Shown one piece after another: positions 11,950-25,100 of a stretch of 64,000 nt of DNA. A program made the position numbers and the translations under genes. Below the pieces are notes generated by a model. The model was not told the origin of the DNA. It saw only the letters and a program-made list of their open reading frames with translations, and did not search any database. Each line of letters starts with the position of its first letter. Positions within the stretch are counted from its first letter, which is position 1. This stretch comes from Agrocybe praecox. Taxonomy: Eukaryota; Basidiomycota; Agaricomycetes; Agaricales; Agrocybaceae. The stretch is from assembly GCA_964017145.1 (NCBI GenBank), contig OZ024847.1, positions 992,001 to 1,056,000 of the forward strand. The letters run 5' to 3'.

Positions 11950-13303
11950 ATGTTTAACATGAATGAAAAACCCAACATTGTTATCGTCGGTGGTGGAGGA
12001 TGCGGTGCTCAAGTTGCGAGGAAGCTATCCACCATGTTGAAGCCTGAGAAATATAGCCTCTTGCTCGTTACTGCTCGGCCATACTACACCCACCTCCCAG
12101 CATGGATTCGGATGACGGTCGATGAAAAAAGTAATCTGGAAGATCGAGCACACTTCACGTATAACTACACCTTCGTCAATGGCAATGGTCAATTCATCAT
12201 CGGAAAGGTTGCTTCTATTACTACGGAGGAAGGGGATAAGGAAGGTTTTGTTACGCTGGAGTCTGGGGAGACTGTGCCATATTCCATCCTTATTCTTACG
12301 CCTGGTAGTCTGTGGGAAGGGCCTCTGAATATCCCCGACACGAAGAAGGAGACTATAGAGCACCTACAAAGTTGGCGTCAGAAACTCAATAACGCGAATG
12401 ATATTGTTTTGGTGGGTGGAGGTGCAGTCGCATTAGGTGTGTTTTACTTTTCCTATGACGCAACACGTCTGACTATCTTGCCACCACAGAATATGCGGGT
12501 GAGATCAAGGATATGTCTCCTGTGAGTGTGGACTTATGTCAGTCTCTGAAGGATATTGACGAGAAGGTGCCTCAGACCAAAAGGGTGACTATCGTTCACG
12601 GACAAGAACTGCTCCTGAATGACGCATATCCCAAATACTTCCGCAAGAACGTCGCTACCGCTATTCAAAAACGTGGTGTTGAAGTCATCCTCAATGATTG
12701 GGTAGACAATTTAGATATCATAGAGCCCGGACTTATTGCTACTCGCAGTGGGAGAAAACTTGTTGCCGACCTAGTCGTGAGTTTAAATAGCCCTGACAGG
12801 AGCGTATATTAAATTATACTCAACTTCGTCCCATAGGTCCCTTGCCGTGGTGCGAAGCCAAATACGGGCTTTATTACACTTGCGCTTGGTACACTTTCGG
12901 ACACCAATCGTATACGGGTATCATCCACGTTCCAGGTCTTCAAATATCCCCGTATTTTTGCTGGAGGCGATGCAATCGAGTGGGATGAACAAAAACAGGT
13001 TACGAAATACGACAGTCATGCCTCAATCATCGCCGCCAATGTCTGTACGGTCTTGAAGAAGAAACAGCCCAGTTCACTTTACCAGGGTTGCTTCGAAATG
13101 ATTTCTGTATCGAACGGCAAGGTATATTTATTGTCTTTCAGAAAAACACAGACTTGATGTTGAAGTTTTGTTTGCAGAAAAAGGGATCTAGCTACTGGAG
13201 CGTCTTCTGGGGCCCTACCTTTGGTGACTACGTTTCGGCCACCATGAAGTCCAAGGATCTCTTCCTTACTTGGACGCGCAAAAGCTTGGGCCTTTCGTCG
13301 TAA
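11950..13303 (+). CDS. FSP1/AMID-like FAD-NAD(P)H oxidoreductase, copy 3 (diverged)
   Basis: Five exons (11950-12436, 12490-12521, 12543-12776, 12837-13121, 13178-13303) give 387 residues. An in-frame ATG at 11959 would give 384. Intron positions match copies 1 and 2, including the 32-nt second exon. Motifs: IVIVGGGGCG at the N-terminus, VGGGAVAL-EYAGE for the second Rossmann fold, and FAGGDAIEWDEQKQ near residue 305. It is the most diverged copy: it has an insertion (about SLKDIDEKVPQT) before the TIVHGQ block, and it lacks the RGPRPNT stretch of copies 1 and 2, having RGAKPNT. The second intron is very short (21 bp), so its acceptor at 12541-12542 is the least certain call; a longer or merged exon is possible. 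Confidence 0.8.
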
Positions 13304-13725
13304 CCCATCGGTAATAACGGGTAGACATTCAATTGAAATTTCTACTAGATTTCTTATAGATGTCGGTCAATTCTAACAACTCGAATCGTGTATTTCGTAT
13401 TTCAGAGCTACTTTGTATTTTCCTCTATTATGTACTCTAATGTCGGAAGATTTGTTTCCTAATGTTAGGATACTTATGTTCCGACTGTATTCGGTTTAGA
13501 GTCAAAAAGACTTCTTATGACGCAAGCGGCAGAATCCAGATCCGGACCGGAGTCAACCAACCCAAAAAGGCAAACCGTCGGTTGCGCCTGAGGTCACCGA
13601 TCTGGGAAGCTGTGAACTTGCTAAACCACTGCCACCACTGTATAATATCCAGGCCTCCGTACAGTCCCCTCATTTCCTCCTATACCTCCTTTTTATAACT
13701 TTATATCCCTGTCTTTATATCGACC

Positions 13726-15128
13726 ATGAACTTTTTCAAGACCAAGGCAAGAACACCCCCAGATCTTGTGCGAGGTCTCCGCGACGCCATAAATCGATTA
13801 GAATCGGGGGCTCCTGGAGGAGAGACAAGGAGGAAGGTGCGTTTACAATTGGGCCACCCTAAGGGTTTACTAGTCTACTTGCTAACTACTCGTCACTGTT
13901 CAGGCTAGTGAAGAAGTTTCTAAGAATTTACAACAAATCAAGGGCATCTTATATGGCGATGGTGGTGAGTTATTCAGTGTAAACATACCTTTTGATACGC
14001 AATCTTAATAGAATCTCTGTACCTTCTCCACTCTGTATGAACGGATATAGAACCTGCACCAGAGCTGGTGGCCCAATTAGCCCAGGAGACATACAACACA
14101 GACCTTCTACTTTTACTCGTACAGAACATTTTGCGGTTCGAATTCGAGGCCAGAAAGGACGTTGTGCAGATATTCAACAATCTCCTCCGGCGACAGATAG
14201 GGTCACGGTGGCCGACTGTGGAATATTTGGCTGGAAAGCCAGACGTTATTTTCGCCGCTCTTGCAGGCTATGAGAATGAAGAAGTAGCCCTTAATACGGG
14301 TATGATCCTGAAAGAGATGTTGAGGCATGAGCAACTTGCCAAGATTTTACTACACTCTGATCAGTAAGCCATCACTACACACATATGACTCGAGATGTTA
14401 ACATGTTGCCATCATCCAGTTTTTACAAATTCCCTCATTATATCGAAACGACGACATTTGGCATATCGTGTGATGCATTCGCTAATTTGAAAGAAACTTT
14501 GACGAGACATAAACCTATGGTGGCTGAATACCTTGATAAGAACTATGACCGAGTGCGTGTGCCAGCCCATGTTTCCATGTTTCCAAGAGTCCATTAACAT
14601 GAAAACGTCTATTCACCCTACAGTTCTTCTCTTCCTTCACGACACTCATTTTGTCTACTAATTACGTGACGAAGCGACAGTCTTTGAAACTTTTGGGCGA
14701 AATCCTTCTAGATCGCGCGAATTTCAATGTCATGACGCGTTATATTGCCAATGAAGGGAATTTGAAGATGATGATGAATTTGCTCAGGGATAAAAGCAAA
14801 AACATTCAGTTTGAAGCATTCCATGTATTCAAGGTACCTCAAAAAGCTCATCGCAGTCATACCTGCACGACTAAAAAAGTTTACTAAACGTGAACTTGTA
14901 GGTTTTCGTCGCGAACCCCAAGAAACCTCCACAAATCGAGAACATTCTCAGAAGAAATAAGGACAAGTTGTTAAACTTCCTCAAGACTTTCCATAACGAT
15001 AAAGAAGGTATGATTATATCCCTTCATTGCTATACTTGTGGTTCTTACTGAGACATCTTTCCACTACATCAGACGAACAATTCACAGACGAGAAACAATT
15101 CCTCATCGTCCAGATCCAGAATCTATGA
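13726..15128 (+). CDS. HYM1: MO25/Hym1-family scaffold protein
   Basis: Seven exons (13726-13836, 13904-13964, 14051-14363, 14420-14552, 14624-14833, 14902-15007, 15073-15128) give 329 residues, the usual MO25/CAB39 length. Diagnostic blocks: [85 protein letters not shown] and [11 protein letters not shown]25 forms an armadillo-like helical repeat. It activates STE20/germinal-centre kinases and, in fungi (Hym1), works in the RAM/MOR pathway controlling polarity and cell separation. No sign of decay. The gene is single copy here and unrelated to its neighbours. Confidence 0.95.
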
Positions 15129-15904
15129 TGACCCATCCAACCAACTTTATCCTTCCTACTTGACCCTTAGGGATTGGCACGATACAGCTGAAGCATCCGA
15201 TGCCCATCTTTCACCAACCCTTACCTTCGGATGACTCGTTCCCTGATTCCACCCTCCAACTTCCATATTGTTGACCTGTGTTTCCTCGTTGTTTTGTCCC
15301 GTCTTCATCCATCATTGTTTATCTGTCGCAATCTCCTTCCCACGTTTCTGTTTCTATCGGTCTCTCTCTCATCAACTGTGTCGTCGTATTCTCTGTTATC
15401 GGACCTCTTTCCACCCTTTGTTCTTCAGTCATAGTCATGCATTCCTTGTTCCTTCCATTCTGGCCTCGATGTTGTGTGGGAACCTTCGTTTGTTCCCTCG
15501 ATCCTCCCTGTTATTGATTAGCACGTCCAAGACGAATTGTACATTACATCACACATTTACACTGAACGACGACACTTGTCTCCACATATATGCTGCCTGC
15601 CAAATTGTTGGCACCTTGAATGATTGTATTGTACACTCTTGTAGGTACACTTTCTAAGTACTTATAGGTATGCTGCATGCTTGAAGATGGTTCGTCCTGT
15701 TGATGCCCGCGATTAAGGCCGACTTCTTGAAGAATATTTTTCCACCAAATGAAATTCCTTTCCCAGCCCACTCCCACCCTCACATCTTCTTGGAAGATTG
15801 GGGCAATATCCTTGTCACACGAAACAAAAACAAATGCTCGACGTCTGTCTTGAGGTTACCATGTAAGTGGAATCGGAAGGTTCCTAACCCTTTCGTGTGC
15901 GCAG
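15129..15904. other. convergent 3' region between the MO25 gene and paralogue A
   Basis: Very CT-rich for its first ~350 bp, probably the MO25 3' UTR. The open frames on the plus strand (15231-15657) are low-complexity translations of the CT-rich DNA and are not called genes. Confidence 0.5.
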
Positions 15905-18900
15905 TCAAAGTTCTGGTTGATGCCCACAAGTAAGTGTAAACTTGTCGAAGAGATTTCTCCATACACCGAAGTTCCTTTCCCGATTTAAAGCCACTTCTAC
16001 AAGATCGCCGAGGTTCGGAAATATCAGCCGCAGACGTTCTCGTAGATCGTTCAGCTCCTTTCGTGCGACAACCCCTTCTTGATGTCGATTTGCGGCGCAC
16101 GCTACAATACCCTCAGCTCTAAAAACGATTGCGAGGTTTAAGAACAATATATGTCGCGTAGGGGCCAATTGTTCGTAAAAGGTTCGAACCTCGGCCAGTA
16201 GCTGCTGAGCAAGGGAGAGTTCTCCAGTAGCGAACAAACAAAGAGCTAAACTATATTGTCTTTCTCTTGTATACCAGAGGACCTCTCGAGTAGGCTTCGC
16301 TGCAAATTGTTTCAACGCATCGACAGCATTGTTTGCAGCATCTAGGGCTTCTATTTCCTGACCAGCGTCAGCCAGAAGCTCCGGGAGAGCCCACGATGTT
16401 GGTACGAAACCATGAACTCTATCGTGAAAGACCGACTGCTGGATAAATGCTAGTGCCTCATCCGCTCTTCCAATAGACCTGTATATGTGTGATGCTATGT
16501 CCAAACAACGAGAGTACAAGGGTTCAGTTTCTAGACCGTACTCGCGGGCAAATTTCAGGCATTCTTCTATGTTGGTAATAGCAACGGGGGATCCAGTTGC
16601 ATATAACGCATAACAGCAGTCAGCTTTTGACCAAAGAATGCGACAGGCAACTGAACGACGAGAGATAAATAGTTCACCAATGCTGATCGCTTTTTCGAAA
16701 AGACTGGGTGCCTTCTGGGGATAACCTTGATTGTGGAGAAGACGACCAGAAAGCCTCAAACAATCAATATGCAGTTCGGTAGACGATGGATCTTCTGCTG
16801 GGTGTTCCTCAAATATGCCCAGGGCTTCTTGAATGGCTATACTCCCATCTGACAGGTGGTCATATTTCTCCAGTAGGCAGACGTGGTTTAGGATGAGCTC
16901 AATGAACTCGAGAAGGTTTTTTTGGCTCGGAAAAGAAAGGATGACTCTACGAAAACATTCCACGGTTTCTTGACTTCTTTCCAAGGATTTGGACTGTGTG
17001 TTTACTTTCAGGCATATTTCCTGATTTAGTCGAAGAGCGCTTGTGTATTGTTGAAGGACATGTGGGTCTTCAACGATCATTGCACTGTACAATTTTACTG
17101 ACTCGTGGGCTGTGTTCAATGCTTGATCATAGTTCTCATCATAGAACAGCCCGCGCGAGAGTTGAAGAAGGCTATCGGCCACATATCTGGTGTACTGTTT
17201 CCCTGTGAGAGCTAGAGCACGGCAATAGGTTACTGATGCTTCTCCGATTTCAACAGCTTTGCGATAATTTCCGGTCCATATAAAGGAAGCAGACACATAA
17301 TTATATGCGATAGCTACTTCAGACTGTGAGAGCAACGATCGGTACGTTGCAAGTAATTTCAATCCCGTCATCGCCGCCTCCTCGTGATGCCTTGAATGAA
17401 AGAGATTACGCGCCAAGAGTTGCAAGGAGTGGACGCGAAGTCGTTGGTTGTCTATATTGTCGATCATACTTGCTATTTTCTGGCAAATTTCATATGCTTC
17501 GTCCCATCTGCCTGACTCTGACAGAATTTCGGCATTTGTAGTCAGAGCAACATAGAAGTCGTCGGGTGGCACTCCGGTGATTTCGAAAATTTCCTGGTAG
17601 TAGTGAACTGAATCCTGTGCATAGGAGAGAGCCGCAGCAGCTGAGACTACTCCGACAAAACGCTTGTTGCATAGAGATAATGCCAAATACGCAACTCTTG
17701 AGTATATATCGATATCGATATAATTATCCGCCAACGTTTTGAATGAGTTCAAAACCATGATTCCGCCTTGTACTGCCTCCTCCGTTCTTCCTGCCAGTAA
17801 TAAGCTACTATATCGTTGGCGCAGTGCATCGGCATAATAGTGGGTCAATGTGTCTTCAGGAGACATATATACCACGCTGAATGGACTGTTCGCGGCAAAG
17901 TGCGACGAGTCATCATTACACCCCCGTATTTTGTCGTCCAATTGGCTGCTAAACATCTCTACAGACTCTTCTGCATCTCGTAACGCATTTCGAGCATCTC
18001 CGAGCAGTTGGAAGACCAAAGAAGATATTGAGAGAGCTTTAGCGGTCTGGATTTGTGGACTGGCCATTGTAGGAGGTTGCCCGAGCTGAGCTGAGGCTTC
18101 GATACGCCGACTGAGGTCCAGACATTCTGTTATCATTTTGCGTGCATTATCAAGGTCGTCAACATCCACGAGATGCACAGATAGGTTGTAAAGTGCCTCA
18201 ACTAATTGAGTTTCGTAGCCTTCCGGACTGGTGGCGGCAAGTGCCCTGTATATATTTACTGTCCACGAGTCAATCATCGCAGCCTCTTGAAGCATCTCCA
18301 AGAGTACGAGTCCGGCGCTCAACGAACGCATGTACCATACACCTTGTTGTATCGATGGTCGACCGTGCCGATTTTTCAGATGCTTTAAAATAATCGCCGT
18401 GATGGAAACAACGTCTTCTTGCAACTCCTCTGCAACAACCTGGGTATGAGGGATGATTGCGAACCCTAACTGGACAGGAGTTGTATGCATAGATGTATGC
18501 GTAAAGTCGGGTTCCGCTGCTACATATAGATTGTTCGGTGATAAAGATTTGAGGGCAGAGTCAATCTTCACGACTTGCAGGCGAAGGTACGATTTGAAGA
18601 CGAGGTCTTCAGCTAGTCGTATGTGTGGAGGAAGGGTGGACAAGATAGTATGCTTTGATCCCACGAAGGAAATGATACTTTCATCTCGAACATGCATAGC
18701 TGAGATTTGTCGATGAATGTTTGTGAAGCCTTCGGCCACAGCACCCTTGGTTTGTACTACTATCACCTCGAGTCTCATCATGGTGAACATCTTCAAGAGT
18801 AATTTTGATTCAGTTTGACGCGACAGTCAAAATAATAATTACACACCATGAACTGACTGTGGCATCTATTGGCCTCGTCCCTGAGGTCCCGAATATGAAT

Positions 18901-19382
18901 CTCTAATTCCTTGCCATCTTTCCACGAATGAAGCACCTCCTTCATCTTCTGCAGTCTTGACTCCCCCACAGATCGAAGGATAGGTTTGCATTTTTCGTAG
19001 ACACTCTTCATTTCCCTAAGAGCAAAGTAAGTATTCAAGGGCTTGATTTTAAATAGATGTTTTGGGATAATATATATATATGGACTCACTCCCGGAGCTT
19101 TACGACCGCAGTTTGCATTTCCTTAGACTCATCTAGGATTTTTCTGTGGCCTTCGTAGAATCTCTGGAGAAGCTGAACAACTTGAAAGGTATCAGCAGCA
19201 AGGGCTTGTGCAGCTTTCACATTTTGGCGTGGCTAAACAAATATTCAGTTCTCTAGAAGCCGATACGGGATAAGTCGTACCTTCTTAAACGAGTCATTTA
19301 GCTTACGCGCGAGTTCGATGATATCTTTCAACGCAGTGCTTAGCGTGACCACAGCGAGAGTTACAGACAATGGATCTGCCAT
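15905..19382 (-). CDS. paralogue A: MADPLS N-terminal helical domain + TPR array, no NOD
   Basis: Four exons: 19382-19281 (102 nt), 19232-19090 (143 nt), 19015-18847 (169 nt) and 18790-15905; 1,099 residues. Residues 1-~138 start MADPLSVTLAVVTLSTALKD and continue as amphipathic helices. This is the pattern of the N-terminal domains of agaricomycete STAND/NLR proteins, which I compare with HeLo/MLKL four-helix domains. A short conserved linker (LPPHIRLAEDLVFKSY) follows, then about 800 residues of TPR-like helix pairs, for example LYNLSVHLVDVDDLDNARKM. The C-terminus has LNRERNFGVW and CGHQ. I see no Walker A (GxxxxGK[ST]), NACHT or NB-ARC. Exon structure matches paralogues B and C. Likely cytosolic; a role in recognition or cell death is inferred. 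The ATG in the last exon is an internal Met, not the start. Confidence 0.82.
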
Positions 19383-20065
19383 CAGATTGCGAGGAGTAGG
19401 GTGAAGAGCGAAATTGGGCGTGAAAGGAATCAATACATGATAACTGTCTTCAACTTCTTCTCAAGTGTTATTCCCAGATTGTTCAATTTATAGGTCTTCC
19501 AATCAGCCCAGGACCCAGGTTCGAGTATAGCTTTTAACAACAGTCAAGGATTGATGATTGCTATCTGGCATATCAAACCAAATTAACTGAAAAGTGTGAG
19601 TCTGGTTCAGTTAAAAAAAGTTAATTTTAACGTGAAACATGGGATGGGCGTACCTCGAGATTGGGAACAGAATATTTGCAACGAACGGTGTCAGCTTTCA
19701 TCAGTAGCACCGGTGGTAATGGCGCTACCTGCATGTGTAGGTATATGTTCATCAACACTGTCATGGGCGTCTTATATCAGATTGAACTGTTATATCATAT
19801 ACGGACGGCAAAACCTGGGCGTTTTCTTATCATGCATGTTCCATATACAGTTTTTTCTCTTCTCCGCCGCAAGAGATCTGTTACTCGTCATAGATAATTT
19901 TATCAAATTTTCTTCGTAACATAATCTTTTTTTTTATTTAAAAAAAACACATAATCGGTTAACCCCTTTTCAATCAGAAAATGCAAAAAAGCGAACTACG
20001 AACCTAGCTTAGTGACCATATAGGAAGCTAAACCGACACAGATATTGAATGTATTTACCATCATA
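19383..20065. other. intergenic between COQ1 3' end and paralogue A 5' end
   Basis: AT-rich with several homopolymer runs (TTTTTTTTTATTT near 19927). It contains the promoter of paralogue A and the 3' region of COQ1. The ORFs at 19596-19919 show no coding features. Confidence 0.45.
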
Positions 20066-21508
20066 TCATGATTTCCTTCCGATTACTCTCTCTGTCAGCA
20101 CCTCCAAGCTTGCTTTGGCTTCGCTATCCGGCAAGAGCTGCAGCACTTCTTTGGCCTTATCTGCGTATGCCTGTGCTAAGGATCTGGTCCTTTGTACACC
20201 TGACGATCGGAGGACGTAGTCTCTCGCCTAGCGCACCAAAGCAATTAGTCAAGAAGATTCCGAAGAATGGCTGGCGGGACGCACCAATTCTACATCACCA
20301 GGTTTTTCGAACTTCCTCTCGATTAAGTCTCCCATTTCAGGGTGTTCCTCCCATGCATATAGCGCTGGACCTGTTGCAAGGCCAAGTTGTAAATCTGCGC
20401 CTCCTGGTTTGCCTAGAGTAGCTGACGCGGATTCATAGTCCAATACATCGTCCACCAGCTGTAATAAAATCAGTTATATTCCATGGAATTTCAGATCACA
20501 ACGTACTTGAAATGCAATCCCCAGGTTTCTGCCATACGCATACGCGATTTCTTTCCACACCTCACCCTCGCGACACCCTCCCAGCACGACCGCTGATCTG
20601 GCCCCCTTTGCCATTAGGCTTGCCGTTTTCAGGTATGTCTTTTGCAGATATATATTCCACGCGTCCCTGCTTGTAGGCGTTGACCGTCGCTGCTTGTCGG
20701 CATCCACAAGAACCTTGGTGATGTCGGCATCCTCCTCCATCTTGACTTCCCGCATTTGCAGAATTTCACCTTCGACGAGATTCGACAGGACACTCGCGAT
20801 CAATTCTGTGACCTCGCTATCTCCGAGCCGCGATAATGCTGCAGATGCACGTCCCAATACAAAGTTGCCACCAAGGACGGATAGTTTGTTGCCGTATGAA
20901 GCAGGAGCGGAAGGTGCACCTCTGCGTAGAGCAGACGCGTCAATGACGTCGTCGTGTAGCAGCGATGCGGTATGCATCATTTCGACGATTTGTGCGAGTC
21001 GCTTTTGGGTAGGTAGGACTGTATGTGCTAGGCTCGGAGTAGGAGCAGATGAAGAAGGGTGAAAAACGGGTTTGGGCAGACGATGACGCTTCTTCGGCTG
21101 CAAGGTAAATGAAGCCTTGAATTTGTACGTTTCGGAGGGCATGTTGGGGTTCCAGTCATTCAGAACGCTCGGGCGCGTTAGAGTTCTGTCCAATTCGTTT
21201 GCGCTGCCTCCGGCACCCTCGCATTGCGATTCCCATAACTTCTGTCTCCAGTCTCCTCCGAGTCCATTCGTGGCCTGAGCTAGTAAAAGAACGATGACGG
21301 GGCGTACTTGTTTTGAGGGATGTAAGAAGTAGTAATTTGTAATTTCTGTGATTGCTGGATGGCCTGATCCAAGCATAGATACCAAAGAACTTCGTAATTC
21401 TGAGAGCTGTGGGGCGAGGGCCTTGAACGGATCTGGTCGGGATGCATGAGGGGCTACAGTGCTTTGGGGGCGGCTACATCGTTTCAGGTATTGAACGCGT
21501 CGGTGCAT
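20066..21508 (-). CDS. COQ1: long-chain trans-polyprenyl diphosphate synthase (ubiquinone side chain)
   Basis: Three exons (21508-20507, 20458-20285, 20227-20066) give 445 residues. Start chosen at the ATG 21506-21508: the upstream open frame begins with TTG, and the sequence there could be a 5' intron (GTACGT...TTTCAG). The first 30 residues (MHRRVQYLKRC...) are basic and without acidic residues until about residue 26, fitting a mitochondrial presequence. First aspartate-rich motif DDVID at about 186-190, second DDVLD at about 337-341; the SKQVRP at ~65-70 takes the place of GKxxRP. The enzyme chains isopentenyl diphosphate onto an allylic primer to make the ubiquinone tail in the mitochondrial matrix. 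An ~80-residue, basic and proline-rich insertion (about 84-167) separates the SKQVRP block from the first motif. It sits between divergent paralogues A and B. Confidence 0.92.
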
Positions 21509-22123
21509 GTCGAGAAGCGAGGCTGAAAAACGACGTAAATTTCGATGCAAGCATCGATGAACAGAATAAACGTACTGGTACAAATTAAGAGTTTAACTTC
21601 TTCTTTCGGAAAGAATATCCTTTTCCGGAACCTATTTTGAAGATTTGTTTGCGCGTATTTTGGTCTACATAACTCGTGCCACTTTTTTTTTCAACGGTAA
21701 GCAACATCGAGCTTGCGCTTATGCTCACCTTATTTCTGATAGTTTCTATGCGCCGAAAACGATGGCATTGCCATTCGGCAAAGGCCCAACTAGGTGCTAT
21801 TGGAACTTCGAATTAAAACGCAACTTCTTCAACATCAACTTTCAAGCGAATGACCTCTTACACAGCTATGAACCTCTTTCTCGTTCGCGGACATAATCCT
21901 CGCTACCCGGTACACGCAACCTATGAAGTTTGCATTGCCCTTCAAAGAACACAGCTCAGGTTATTTTTAGGATTTTCCAGGGATGCCGGCGACCTGTATA
22001 TTGCGGTGCTGAAACGCTAATTCTACCACGTGTAGCCAAGTTAGATACAACTTCAAGCAACATTCCAGTCATTAGTAACAAGATCCTCTTCTCTTTCTCT
22101 AATTCTACGTTCCGAAGTCAATC
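21509..22123. promoter_or_regulatory. divergent promoter region of COQ1 and paralogue B
   Basis: 615 bp between two start codons pointing apart. A CT-rich tract (CTCTTCTCTTTCTCTAATTC) lies just before the paralogue B ATG, a usual core-promoter feature of basidiomycetes. A short basic leader ORF on the COQ1 side may be a 5' UTR exon. No defined operator was recognised. Confidence 0.4.
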
Positions 22124-25100
22124 ATGGCTGATCCTTTATCTCTCGCTCTCGCGGCAATAACGCTTGCGACAGCACTAAAGGACACGATTGAACTGGCACA
22201 AAAACTTAGTGATTCGTTGAAGAAGGTACGAAAGGGAAACACATTTAATGCCACTCCCACTGATCACTGGTTTTCAGCCTGCTCTCAACATGCGAGAAGC
22301 AGAATCCCTGGCTGAGGAAACGCTTGAAATTGTGCAAGACCTCAAGGAATTCTACGCGGGACATCAATCGATTTTAGATGATGCACCAGATTTGCGAGGA
22401 GCCGTAACAACTCTCTTAAAGTGAGCTCCGCGTAGTTGGTTAGTAGTTAATATTTTGTTAACGCACTCCTTCAGGGATATGAGATCAGTCCATGAAGAGT
22501 GTCTCCCAATCCTGGACACTACACATCGCTCAAAAACCAAATTTCACAAGATCAAGTATACCATTACCTCTTGGAAAAATCGAAAGGTGGTAGAGATGCA
22601 GATACGCTCTCTAAAGGACCAGGCAAATAAATGTTATCGTCGATTTACGGTATGTAATGTCGAATGTCAATAGTAGAAAGGGTCGCTGAAAGCACCTTTT
22701 CTTAAGATGCTCACACAACTTGGCACCGCGGCCGGAGTCATGCAACTTAGAGGCGCTATGACTTCTGGGCCAAGTAACCTTCATAACTCCCAACATCAGC
22801 CCCGCGTTTCAGACGACGACAAAGTCCTAGAGTTTATGGGCTCGACACCTGTTATATTATCAAATCTTCCGCCTCACGTCAGATTATCCGAACGCCTTGT
22901 GTATAGGTCTTATATCACCCTTCAAGTTGGCAAGATTGATGCCATCTTCAAAGCCCTCGCCTCAGGGGGGTCTTATGCCATAGAAGAACCCGATTCTTCG
23001 CATCTACAACCTTTCCGGACGGTCACTTGGTTGAGGCCTTCCACCGAGGATGAATTAGCAGACGTGGAATCTAATATCTTCGGTCTCATTGCGAACATAC
23101 AGCAAAGCCTAAAAAGCAAGTCCAATGATCTGTCCATCCAACGAGGCGCAAAGGCTATGTCAAACTTGACTGTTTGGCTTTTAAACCTGGAAATGTATCA
23201 AGAATCGTCGACCATAGTGCTGTGTGCCGTGGACCTCTACAAGACACTTAGCAAGATCAACGAAGACGTTTATGGACCTCGTCTTGCAAATGCACTCGGC
23301 CACATGAGCACGTGTTATGAATGGACCGGGGACACCGTTGAGGCCTACAGAGCAATCACAGAGGCTGTGACTCTTGCGCGTCGCCTTGCTGCTACAAATC
23401 CAACTCGTGAGGCTCAAATGCAGCTTGCTTATTTGGTTAAATTATCGGCTTACATTGGGCGCTTGAATGGCGACTTGACAAGTGCTGTCAAAGACGCGGA
23501 AGAGGCGGTGGAAAGCTACGAGCGCATGGTTGGAAAGGCCGTAATCGGAACAGAATTCCGCGTCATGGATAAACTTGGTGGTCCAACTATTATGACTATT
23601 GAAGGAACCCGAATACGCGACTATGGTGAAGCATTGGAAGAGCTACATTACAGTCTATCTTTGACTGAGAGGAAAGACGAATCGGTGAACGCAGGGATTG
23701 AGGCACTCAAATTATATGGGGTCATAGAGCAAGGACATATTGGCGCCTCCCTAATCAGCATAGCAGACCTTTGTTCTTCTCTAGCATCAGACAAATTCCG
23801 AGGCCTAATTTCTGACGATCAAGCACTCACATACGCGCGACGCTCAGTCTTCCAATATGAAAAGATGCTTCAGATTACCGGAACAGTACCTACAGGCCTG
23901 CCTTCTGCCCATGCCGCAGAAGCCAACTTATTGTCGCATATGCGAAGATTTGACGAAGCATATGCGGTGTGCCAGAAATTCGAACGCACAGTGAAAACTT
24001 ATGTCGACAATGAACGGCTCCGCGCCTACTCATTTCTGCGCCTAACTCAGAATCTTTACGATTCCTTTCGTCTCAACGAGGCAGCATTGACAGGAGAGCA
24101 GTTGCTTACAACGTACCGATCCTTGCTCTCGCCTTCGGAACTGTGTTCCGCTTACCGCTACACATCTTGGGCCTTTTCAGAAATAGAGGACCACTCCAAA
24201 GCAATCCAAATTGCAGAAGCATCAGTCAATCATTGGCGCACATTTTCAATTCAAGACACTCAATACGTCTCATGTCTTGCCGAGCATCTTTCCAACTTGG
24301 CTAAAAGACTGTCCGGCTCGCAAAACTACAGCCGAGCCTTTGCGGCAGGGCATGAGGCGTTGAAACTGTATAGCAGTTTGATTAAAAAACGCCCCGGTAT
24401 TTTGAATGATTACCTACGTGCACTTCAACAAAACATGTCTCTTTCCAAAAAGGCAGAAATGGAACACAAGTCCTGCGAAAGAAGCCGAGAGGTCATTGAG
24501 CACTGTCGGATATTGGTCAACCAATTTCCCGCCCAGCAGATATTTTTTATTAGTTGTATCCGGGATCACGCGAACTTGTTGGCAAACTTTGGGCATCTCG
24601 CAGATGCTAATACGGTCATTGAAGAGGCTCTCGCTTGGTTTGACGACCAACCTGACTCACCGCAAGATTCAGAGTCAGCAGTACTTCATATGGACTGCCT
24701 ATTATACTCTGCAAGATATCTGCATGATCAGGGCTATCTCGATAAAACGTTGACTCTCTGCGACAAGGCTATTAGAATTGGACAGTCCTTCGTGGATACT
24801 TACTCCATTGCACTCAATGTTCTCTTGGCGCAGGCTCGCAACTTGTTGGCATTGTATAATATGGGCCAGATTTCACTTGCCACACGCGGCAAGATTCAAA
24901 ACTGTCTTGATTTTGCTTCCGAACATGGTTTGGAGGAAGAAGGAACTTACACTTGGTTCTTGGAGATTTCCTTGCATATATACCGGTATAGCGGCAGAAG
25001 AGATATAAATCCGTCCGCCATGCGACGGTCAATAGCCATCGACAGAGAACATCCGAGACAGACAACTTCCTGGGTTCTGTCTGGACTTCTTGCCGACGCC

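Noticed and set aside
15231..15657. CT-rich overlapping ORFs after the MO25 gene
   Set aside because: Translations of low-complexity CT-rich 3' UTR DNA in two frames.
21509..21583. N-terminal extension of COQ1 (YQYVYSVHRC...)
   Set aside because: It starts with TTG, not ATG, and contains GTACGT...TTTCAG spanning 53 bp, more likely a 5' UTR intron.
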